Made by a program: the position numbers and the translations under genes. A DNA stretch of 64,000 nt from Luscinia megarhynchos. Lineage: Eukaryota; Chordata; Aves; Passeriformes; Turdidae. The first letter of the stretch is position 1, and each line of letters opens with the position of its first letter. The stretch is taken from assembly GCA_034336665.1 (NCBI GenBank), contig JAPFBE010000013.1, positions 16,967,056 through 17,031,055 of the forward strand, given 5' to 3'. Under the pieces are notes generated by a model. The model was not told the origin of the DNA, ran no database searches, and saw only the letters and a list, made by a program, of their open reading frames with translations. This document shows positions 36,473-45,980 of the stretch, one piece after another.

Positions 36473-37854
36473 AAAAATAAAGCATTTTCTAATAAAAAGG
36501 TGTTCAGACCTCTGTTCAAGCCAGAAGGAATTTTGATAGTTATGATTTTATGGACTGTAGACTAAGGTGGCAGAATTATGTTGATTTTCTTACTGGGGAT
36601 AGAAATAAAGAGAAATGAAAGCAGATGGATCTGCCCCAGCAGTGAACCATTGGATACAATACTTTGCTTCAGTGAGTATCCAAATGATTTTCAGGTAGTT
36701 TGGTGCATAGGTAATTTATGTGCTTCCTTCTCTGCCTGCTATTTAGAAGCTGTTTCTCAAGAAGGGATTGTTCTTTGAACTTTTCACCTTTGCATGCACT
36801 ATTTCATTCTTAACTCTTCTAATATTCTTCTTAAGGTTAACTTAGTGAAGTAAATTTAATATACTTTTTTGTTGTACTCAGAGGCTTTGCTTGTGGCTGG
36901 GGTCAAATCCAAAACCTGCAAAAGAGCTCCTAGGTGACTGCTGGCTTGATGACTGCATGTATCACATCACAGAGGCTGTCCCAGCCACGAGGTGTTTGCC
37001 ATCCTTAACCAGAAGAAACAGTGTCCCTGCAAAGGGAAATGCTGCCAAATACCTTGTATTTTGACCAAATATGAAGATTCTTCTTTAGGCACCTCAAATA
37101 CAAAATCTGGCTCTTTAGATAGGACATATTTCATTTAATATTTTGGAGTATAAAACAGAAGTCTGTAGCTCAAATTACCATATCAGACAAGCTGTATCTG
37201 AAGACTCTGTGTTAAGACATGCAGCTCAAATACTCCATTTTCCTGACCTCACAAACAGGTGGAAAATCAGCCCAGGTTTCTACAAAGATTTTTACTTTTG
37301 TAGTCCTCACCGAGGCCATTTAAAAACCTGTCAATACATTTAACAGGTCACCCCTTCCCTTGGCAAGGATGTCTAGGATAGAGTAGCAATAGTTTTCTTA
37401 TTGACAGTTACAAAATCATTGGAGGAGGCAGCTGGAAAAGCAAAGATTCTACATCCACAAGAGGACCTTAGTACCCAGAAATCATAATGCTGAGCTAAAT
37501 ATCCAGGATCTCTATATAAAAATGTCTCAGTTCAGAGAAATGTAAAATACATGTGCTTCAGTGCCTACAACAATCCAAAAACCAAAAAAACCAACAAAAT
37601 AAACCCCACCCTCAAATTAAACAATCCAAATGTGTATAAAAACGGAATTATTATAAGGAATTTCCAGGTATCACCAGCATATCTGTCTGGGTTAAGCTAC
37701 AAATATACACAAACTTATATCTTTGGAAATTCCCAAATCTTTTAGAATCATCTGAACGCCTACACAAGAGCTGAGACAAGTAGATTTACAGAAGAGCATA
37801 AATCTTGGCAAAACACTGCATAGTAGTTCAATTATCCTGCTTCAGGGAAATCTA
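36473..37854. other. No supported gene
   Basis: Single-copy DNA with short, unrecognised frames. A short A/C-rich stretch lies near 37567-37590. Confidence 0.45.
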
Positions 37855-37990
37855 ATTTAATTGCTGGAATGCAATCACTTCCGATAAGGTTTGATACGAG
37901 CGTCATTTATTGTCGGTAAATGCATCTCCACCAGATGTTCTTTCTACAACAGCTAAATAAAATCGATAGTCACCCACTTCAAATAGCAAA
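37855..37990. other. Candidate conserved noncoding element
   Basis: CACTTCCGATAAGG, GATACGAGCGTCATTTATTG, TCGGTAAATGCATCTCC and AAAATCGATAGTCACCCAC keep at least five CpGs within about 120 bp of AT-rich DNA outside any repeat or CpG island. This is the clearest example in the window of CpG retention without an island, which fits selective constraint. Not coding in a useful frame. Confidence 0.4.
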
Positions 37991-38294
37991 CTATCTGTTC
38001 CTACTATAATTTGTAAACCATCTAGCCAGAGGTCAGCAACTTATTTTATCAAGAAAAATAAAGATTATAGCTTCCTTTAAAAAAAACCCATCTCCTCGTA
38101 TTTATTATTGCAGAGTTCATTTTCTGTATGCACAGTTTCTCCTTGTTCAGTACTTCATTGGTGTGTGGCCCACTTCCTACAGATTAATCTGCTGTGCCAT
38201 TTACTGGAGGATGAAATGAAGTCCAGCATCTCATCTCATGGACCTTTGAATGAACTTTTCCAAAATTTGACATTTAAGCATATTGGGAACTTGC
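37991..38294. other. No supported gene
   Basis: Single-copy DNA up to the LTR fragment. Nothing recognisable. Confidence 0.4.
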
Positions 38295-38968
38295 TGTAGT
38301 GGGTGGACCCCAGCTGAATGCCAGGCACCCACCAAAGCCTCTCTGCCACTCCTCTATCTAAAGCTGGACAGGACAGAGAAAAGTACAAAGGGTTCATGGA
38401 TTGAGACAAGGACAGAGAGCAATCACTCACCAAATACAGTCATGGGGAAAACAGACTTAATTTAGAGATATTAATTTAATTTATTACTAACAAAATCAGA
38501 ATAGGATAATTAGAAGTGAAATAAATCTTAAAAACACTTTCCCTCCACCCTCCCTTCCTTCCCAGCTCTACCTCCTACCCCCAGCAGCACAGGGAGATGG
38601 GAATGGGGTTTGGTCAGTCCATCACAGGTTTCTGCTGCTGCTCAGAGCCCTTCCCCTGCTCCACTGTGGGGTCCCTCCCAGGGGAGACAGTTCTCCATGA
38701 ACTTCTCCAGTGTGATTACATCCCATGGGAAACAGTTCTCCCCAAACTGCTGCTGCCTGGGCCACTCTTCCATGGGGTGCAATCCTTCAGGCACAGCTGC
38801 TCCAGCTTGGGTCCCCCACTGGGTCACAATTCCTACCAGGAAACCTGCTCCAGAGTGGGTTCCTCTCTTCACAGGCCTGCAGGTCCCTGCCAGGACCCTG
38901 TTCCAGCCTGGGTCTCTCATGGGGTCACAGCCTCCTCAGGCATCCACCTGCTCTGGCCTGGGTCTTCT
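38295..38968. mobile_element. Avian LTR-retroelement fragment (left part of an LTR, right end lost)
   Basis: The sequence from TGTAGTGGGTGGACCCCAGC at 38295 matches, from memory, a dispersed avian LTR-type repeat. After the TG start come CCACCAAAGCC, ATTTAATTTATTACTAAC, a CCCAGCAGCACAGGGAGATG phrase, and then a series of degenerate units built on CTCCAGTGTGGGTCCC / CATGGGGTGCAATCCTTC. The familiar terminal part ending in CA is absent; instead the sequence passes into the 39-bp array. No gag, pol or env sequence is present, so it is a truncated solo-LTR-like relic. Orientation and exact family were not verified, but the family suggests an avian, probably passerine, genome. Confidence 0.65.
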
Positions 38969-40305
38969 TCCCATGGGCTGTGGGTGGATCTGCATCCCCA
39001 TGGATCCCCATGGGCTGTGTGTGGATCTCTGCATCCCTGTGGATCCCCATGGGCTGTGGGTGGATCTCTGCATCCCCATGGATCCCCATGGGCTGTGGGT
39101 GGATCTCTGCATCCCCCTGGATCCCCATGGGCTGTGGGTGGATCTCTGCATCCCCATGGATCCCATGGGCTGTGCCTGGATCTGCATCCCCCTGGATCCC
39201 CATGGGCTGTGGGTGGATCTGCATCCCCATGGATCCCATGGGCTGTGGGTGGATCTCTGCATCCCCATGGATCCCCCATGGGCTGTGGGTGGATCTCTGC
39301 ATCCCCATGGATCCCATGGGCTGTGGGTGGATCTCTGCATCCCCCTGGATCCCCATGGGCTGTGGGTGGATCTCTGCATCCCCATGGATCCCACGGGCTG
39401 TGGGTGGATCTCTGCATCCCCCTGGATCCCATGGGCTGTGGGTGGATCTCTGCATCCCCATGGATCCCCATGGGCTGTGGGTGGATCTCTGCATCCCCAT
39501 GGATCCCCATGGGCTGTACATGGATCTCTGCATCCCCAGGGATCCCATGGGCTGTGGGTCGATCTCTGCATCCCCCTGGATCCCATGGGCTGTACATGGA
39601 TCTCTGCATCCCCATGGATCCCATGGGCTGCTTCTCCATGGGCTGTGGGTGGATCTCTGCATCCCTGTGGATCCCCATGGGCTGTGGGTGGATCTCTGCA
39701 TCCCCCTGGATCCCATGGGCTGTGGGTGGATCTCTGCATCCCCAGGGATCACATGGGCTGTGGGTGGATCTCTGCATCCCCCTGGATCCCCCATGGGCTG
39801 TGGGTGGATCTGCATCCCCCTGGATCCCCCATGGGCTGTGGGTGGATCTCTGCATCCCCTGGATCCCCACAGGCTGTGGGTGGATCTCTGCATCCCCATG
39901 GATCCCCATGGGCTGTGGGTGGATCTGCATCCCCATGGATCCCATGGGCTGTGGGTGGATCTCTGCATCCCTGTGGATCCCCATGGGCTGTGGGTGGATC
40001 TCTGCATCCCCCTGGATCCCCCATGGGCTGTGGGTGGATCTCTGCATCCCCCTGGATCCCCATGGGCTGTGGGTGGATCTCTGCATCCCCCTGGATCCCC
40101 ACAGGCTGTGGGTGGATCTCTGCATCCCCATGGATCCCATGGGCTGTGGGTGGATCTGCATCCCCATGGATCCCATGGGCTGTGGGTGGATCTCTGCATC
40201 CCTGTGGATCCCCATGGGCTGTGGGTGGATCTCTGCATCCCCCTGGATCCCATGGGCTGTGGGTGGATCTCTGCATCCCCATGGATCCCCATGGGCTGTG
40301 GGTGG
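38969..40305. repeat. 39-bp minisatellite, about 36 copies, amplified from the LTR fragment
   Basis: The unit reads GGATCCCCATGGGCTGTGGG followed by TGGATCTCTGCATCCCCAT. I count about 36 copies, most 36-40 bp, with variants at CCCCATGG / CCCCCTGG / CCCTGTGG, TGTGGGTGG / TGTACATGG, and a 3-bp loss giving GGATCTGCATCC. Near 39628 one unit is interrupted by CTTCTCC. The array continues directly from the LTR fragment and its unit resembles a single segment of that element, so it arose by local amplification. Because the unit is mostly a multiple of three with no stops, very long frames exist on both strands (up to 593 codons on + and 497 on -). They encode 13-residue repeats such as GSPWAVGGSLHPH and are artefacts. 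Confidence 0.97.
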
Positions 40306-40659
40306 AACTCTGGTGACAACCTTGAAGACCAACAATGCACAGCTCCTGGAGTCTCCTAACTGCAGGTTTGTGAGGTGAGGTATGACTAGAACCCATTCAG
40401 ACCCCCCCAATGGCTGATTCCAAATGAGGCAGGTGGGACAACCCTATTCCTATGCATGTTTTAATATGCTCTGTTATTTAACAAATAAGTACTCAGAGGT
40501 TCTGATTTGCAGCATGGTGACATTTGGAATGTACAAGGGCAAGAAATGCAATACAGTCCCCAAACTGGAGCTATTTCTACTCTATAATTAATTGACAAAT
40601 TCTATCACAAGTAATTTGTATTTATGAAATTGCATAATAGACCCAAGTGGTTTTTTAGA
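40306..40659. other. No supported gene; right flank of the minisatellite
   Basis: After the last unit (GTGGGTGGAACTCTGG) the sequence becomes single-copy. I cannot recognise the LTR right end here, so the element appears truncated or deleted at this junction. Confidence 0.45.
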
Positions 40660-40990
40660 TGGTAAGTCTATCTAGTGCAATCACACTGCAGTGAATGTAT
40701 CTATTGTTAGCATTAGCACTGAGAATTTAAAACCGGAATAAATTTTTGTTACCTAGGGAAATTTACATATGCAAATTTAAGGAGCAAAAATCCCCAACCT
40801 ATCAGTATTGAAGTTTTCTTGTTTTATATGGTAAAACTCCCTTAAAATAATTAATCTTTTGTAGGGGCACAGTTTAGCAGATGTGCTATTTTGGAAATAG
40901 AACTTAAAGCTTTGTAAGCTTGTAAAATTTGCAAATAGATGAGAACAAACCCTTCGTAAATGAGATAAGGTAATAAAGTATTTACTCTTT
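40660..40990. other. Candidate conserved noncoding element with an octamer motif
   Basis: AT-rich, repeat-free block. ATGCAAAT (the POU-family octamer) lies at 40769-40776 within TTTACATATGCAAATTTAAG. Nearby are CACACTGCAGTGAATG and GTTAGCATTAGCACTG. Texture resembles a distal enhancer, but a single octamer is expected often by chance in AT-rich DNA. Confidence 0.28.
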
Positions 40991-41044
40991 AACTAATTGT
41001 AGACATAATGCCTAAAGATCTTGTGAAATAACTTCTGTTTTGCC

Positions 41045-41300
41045 AGGTATTAATATAAATTAGCTCAGCTGTGAGCATGGTCTTTTCTTAAAAGCTGAAT
41101 AGATTTGCCATGACATTGCTTTAAAAACATTTGGAGATACTCTGTGGATAATGATGAATATTGAATGAATTTGCATTACATTAAACTACATAGAAACGTT
41201 TGACTCCTAATTATATTTCCCGTTTTGTCCTCACCAAATTGCATACATAAGTCATGCATCTTCAGCTGAAATATCAGAGCACACACCATAGCCATCCTTT
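41045..41300. other. Candidate conserved noncoding element
   Basis: TATTAATATAAATTAGCTC, GAATTTGCATTACATTAAAC and TCATGCATCTTCAGCTG occur in a repeat-free block rich in TAAT and ATTA cores. Assigned by texture only. Confidence 0.25.
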
Positions 41301-44300
41301 TCCTAAGTAGTCACTGGCTTATCAGAAATATTAATTTTCCCAAATTTCAAAATTCCCAAATTTCCAAAAAATAAACCCAAGTGAATCTGTGTGAATATGA
41401 CACCTGTTCTTTGTCCAAGGATTAAAGCCTATTACCTCAAAACAAGAATGTGCTGCTGGGAGCAGAAGCAAGAAACTCTAGAACTGGTGGATTTCCACAT
41501 CTCCAATTCTGATGCACAATGATGACTATTAGAAAGTTGACACCTTTCAATACTTTCTACAAAGCTATTCTCTTCACACTTTAAGAAAAACCCGGTCTAT
41601 CTTGACACTCTTAACTGCAATACAGTCTTCTCATGGAAGAAAAATTCCATTTGTCTCCCAGAGGGTTTTCTGATCACAGAAATCAACATAATTTGATCTG
41701 ACAGCAGACAAAACCTCTCTTCAGAACAAAATACTTTACCTCCAGACAGCTGTACCTGAGCCACAGACATATGAGCTCACTTATGGTCTTTAGAGAAATG
41801 GAGAGTGGCATGCAGAGAACCATGGTCAGCATGATAATAGTACACAAATACAGGAGAGCAATTCAACCCTGTGCTTCTGTGGCTCACGATAATCTTACTC
41901 CAGTTCCTATTTCCCTTTGCAGAAGGGACCTGTGGAGCACCCAGAAACCAAGGATGGTGTGGGAAAGCAGGGCACATACAGGGTACAAGGCTGTGAATCC
42001 CATCTGTGAAAAACTCCACAAAGCTAGACTGGAACTGGAAATAATACATCTGCTTCTCAAAAGAGGGTGCTGTCTGCTATTGCCTGTAATTCTCCAAGCT
42101 GATGAAGAGATGCATGAGCTCCAATGAGACCCACAACCTGCACAAGCTAATTTATCTCTGGCTGCAATTTAACCCAACTTTAACAGCTGCCAGGCCCTCA
42201 ATAACAGCATGATCTGAACTGGAGCTTCTCAAGTGCTTTATTCTATCCTGCATTATTTAAGTTTTCTCCTTAAGGATGTTTCCAGCACAAATCCTGCCTT
42301 TCTTTACCATGTCTGAACCTGTAGCAGCAGAAATAACAAATATGGATCAGGGAAACTCTGGAAAAGCATCTCTCAAGTTGTTTGGGGTTTGTCATCACCA
42401 TAATGAAACTAAGACAGGTTGCTGGCAACAATTTCTCTTTCAGGAAACTGATTACCTTACCCCATGCTAACAGGAACAGTTAGATTAGCAGGCAGCATTA
42501 ATCAATATCCACCAGTACTACATATGCTGTTCCCTGAAAGGCAAGACATACTTTTTGGAAAAGATTTTGCAAACACAGCTGGCATAGAGTACAGTGAAAG
42601 AGACAGGTACAAAAAGGTGTCTGACTGCAAAACGAGCCTTACCTCAGCTACTTTGACTGGATATCAGCTAATGAGAACATCCTTTCCCTTTAAATTTTCA
42701 CCCAAGGACATGCTTGGTTTTGTGGTTTTTATAATGGACTAGAGATAATTGCCTACTTTGTAGTTTTAATGCCTTTTAAATCCTAATTATTTTTTTGCAG
42801 CATCAATAGCCAAAATACCCAGGGTTCAATACAAATTGCCACAGTGAGCAATGATTTGGCAATCTTCTCCTCTTCCAGTCTTCTCAAGATAGGTCATTGG
42901 GATTTTAGCTGACTGCCTGAGTCTCTCAAAGGCTCCTTAGAACAGTCATTTACCAGAAGGCGTCCAAAATAAGTTACATAAATTTTCTGCTTGGTGTTAA
43001 GATCTAACCTGAAAGAAAAAATTGTTTCCAATTTCTGATTGCTGAAAATAGCTACAATTAAAAGATAAACAATCAGAGGAGTAAGGGTAAGGTTAGCTTT
43101 GGTTGACTAATTTTTTTTTTTAAGAGGACAAAACTCCTGACAAAAGCTTCACAAATAATCCAGTAAAACTGAGAATGTCTATGAATATCATAACACTTGA
43201 AAATAGTTTTCTTAGTGCATTTTTATAGGAGTGATTCAGAATATCAACTCATTTGAGATTACTACAAATTGTTTTCTTTTTTAATTGCTAAAATTCAAGT
43301 CTTTAGAAAGATGGTTTCTTTAGCATTTATAGATACAAACCTATTAAGAATGATCTTTAATATATTTACATTATCTTTTACATTATCTTTTTGCTTTGTG
43401 ATATTCAATAATGCTTTCCACATATCAGGAAAACCTCTTACAACACAGAACTTGTTCCAGCAAGTACTGAAAACTATCTTTTACAAAGAGTTTTCACCAT
43501 TATTCCTGTCAATGTTAAATAAACAAAACACAATTTGGGGTCAACAGGCTGACCTGTAAACCAGAGGATCTTGGCTTGCAGTGTATAAACTACTCACTAT
43601 CTGCAAAACAGCAGAAAGTATTTAAAAGGGCCCAGGAGAATGGGGAGAGCACTTTAAATGAAGAAACATTTCTACCCATTAAATGAAGTAAATAATCTAA
43701 AAGAAGAGAAAATACAAGTACTGGATGACTATTTAAAATTTAGTCTAATTTTTATCTGACTGAATGTAAGTGTGCCAAGCCATATACACCACAGTCTACA
43801 GAAAGAACAGGTAATTATTCAATCTTGGAGGAGTGCAAGGGTAACCTTGACCTTCTGAGGTCTTTCTGCAAGACTTATCTATTCAGGCAGCATAATCTTT
43901 ATTATAGCTGAAGGGTTTAATATTTTCACATTGCTTTGATAACCAGTGGAGCATAAAAACACAGGTATTCCATGAAGCTCTTTGTAGAGGCACTTTTCAA
44001 AACAGAATAAATCTAAGCTATCCCGGAAAGTTTTGTTTTGTAATTTAAGAGATCATAAAATTCTAAATATGCATTGGCCCACACAGACAAGAAAACCCAG
44101 CTAAGACTGGTGTTTGCTGTTAGCCTAGTTTGATCAAACTCAGTTGTGAGTATGTGTGTACTTTTATCTGCCTCTGTCATCCAACTAAGTAACTCTTAAG
44201 CCAATTTCAGCTACACTGAAGAGAGAGTAAAGGTCTTTGAAGTAGGTCTCAATATTCTGGATGTCAAATTTTCTACAAAATTGCTGGAAACAGGTAGCTA

Positions 44301-45592
44301 GGTAGAGATGAAAGGCCATCCCTTGCCTGAACTGAGTTACACTGTGACCTCAATTCATACTACGCCTCAGGGTATTTGCAGAGGCTAGAGAATTGCTGAG
44401 TGTCCCAACATGAGAAAAGTTTCCATCTGCAGTCATATTTTTATTAACTGTGACACAAGAAAGTTACCACAGGACTCCAAACCACTGAGAACCAGACCTC
44501 AGTATGGCCACTGCCCAAGAAAACACTTCTCCAGTTCTTTTCAAAGTATTAGACACTTGCACGAGTGATGGAAGTCTCCCCAGAGATCAGCCCTTTCTCT
44601 GCCATGGAAAATCATTGTCTTATCACAGTGCAAGCACTGTTTTGTTCCTGAACACAAAGTTTGAGAACTTATGTAGGATGTCCCATCTCATACAAGGAGG
44701 CTGAAAACCATGTAGATACTTGAATTCGTGTTCATGTTCATGCATTGCACTTTCAGCTGCTTGGCTCCTATTTTGAGTCTGTGAAAAAGAGCTAAGATGA
44801 ACTCAACAGCTTTTCATTTTTCTTATGTTTCTCTTTTTCCTCTCTAGTTTTTTTATTATAAAGACACCTAAGGACGTTTGTTAGCCCAGCACAGATTACA
44901 GCTGTTCTAACCCATACCCAACTGCCAGCTGCAATACAGACATAGAACCCTTCTTCTCCCAGGAATGCCCTTCACACCAAGAAGTAGAGGAAAACATGAA
45001 GTTGGCTTTTTGACTTTAGGAATATTGACTTTAAGAAACCTAGGCAATTCAAAGTCTAGGTTATTTCTTCTTCTTACAGAAACAGAAGACAAAAGTGCCT
45101 TGATTTTTTCCCAAGTGTGGGTTTTGAATTTTTTTCTGTACTTCTGAATCTTCCTGGCTAGTTTAGTAAAATACAGAACAAAATAGAGCTTGTAAAAAGA
45201 CAGCAGACATATGATGTTCTCAGAAAGGGGAGTTGCTGCAGAGCTCCTGCAGAGGATATTGAATAGAGCAAAGGATTTTAATAGAGGATTTTATTAATTA
45301 TTGCTTTTTCTTTATCTCTGATTATACTTACACTATTTTTTTTAGAACTTACTCTGCCTTCACCGACACTACAGCTTAGATGCTGACATGAGTAGGGAAA
45401 CTATGCAGAGCTAAATCAGTCATTTGTTGTCTAGCATTCCTTGGGATATAAAGGTCCCCTCCCTTTTGTAGGAGTATAAGAACCACTACTTGACAGAACT
45501 ATATCAACATTTCCAATACCTTTTTATCAGTAATTTTTAAGTGTCTTGGAATATACAGCTTCATTTTCAAGACTCCTGTAATATACAGTTTT
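41301..45592. other. No supported gene in about 4.3 kb
   Basis: Single-copy DNA. The longest frame is 118 codons on + (41771-42127), overlapped by a 90-codon minus frame; neither has a recognisable domain. A small ACATTATCTTTT duplication lies near 43367-43390, and a pyrimidine tract ending CCTCTCTAG near 44823-44848 is acceptor-like without a recognisable exon. No interspersed repeat named. Confidence 0.45.
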
Positions 45593-45980
45593 GTTTAATA
45601 CCTTTTCAATGATCCAGATGAGGAGATTGAGTGCACCCTCAGGCATTTTGCAGCCAGCACCAGGTTGGGGAGGATTTTTGATCTGCTTGAGGGTAGGAAG
45701 TCTGCCCAAAGGGATTTGGACAGGCTGGATCAACGAGCTGAGCTATGAGGTTCACAAAGTCTGTGTCAGGTCCACAGGGTCTAGAATGGATACTGGAACA
45801 AGTCAAGCATCCAAACAGGCTGTCCAGAAAAGTGGTTGAATCCCCATCCCCAGAGATATTCCAGAGATGGGGAGTCATGGTGCTTTGGGGCAGGTTTAGC
45901 AGTGAATTTGGCAGTGCAGGCTTAGCAGTTGGACTTTGTGGTCTTAAGGATCTTTTCCAACTAAAATTCTTTTAAGAGCC
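45593..45980 (+). mobile_element. CR1 LINE copy with internal deletion
   Basis: The left part (45593-about 45778) matches CR1 ORF2: GATCCAGATGAGGAGATTGA, GCAGCCAGCACCAGGTTGGG, GGGATTTGGACAGGCTGGAT. The right part (about 45805-45980) matches the ORF2 end and 3' UTR: AAACAGGCTGTCCAG, GTGGTTGAATCCCCATCCCC, then the GGACTTTGTGGTCTTAAGGA phrase and TTTTCCAACTAAAATTC. The normal intervening CR1 sequence is missing, so the copy carries a deletion or was assembled by a jump during insertion. Short frames inside it (45591-45839, 45745-45975) are remnants. Confidence 0.9.

Noticed and set aside
38969..40305. CRISPR array
   Set aside because: Units are contiguous with no unique spacers, and the genome is clearly vertebrate.
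38597..40410. Open frames of 593, 568 and 544 codons (+) and 497 and 471 codons (-) as protein genes
   Set aside because: They are different registers of the same 39-bp minisatellite, open on both strands because the unit has no stop and is mostly a multiple of three.
41771..42127. 118-codon + frame with a 90-codon minus partner
   Set aside because: No recognisable motif and no convincing splice signals at the ends; likely chance.
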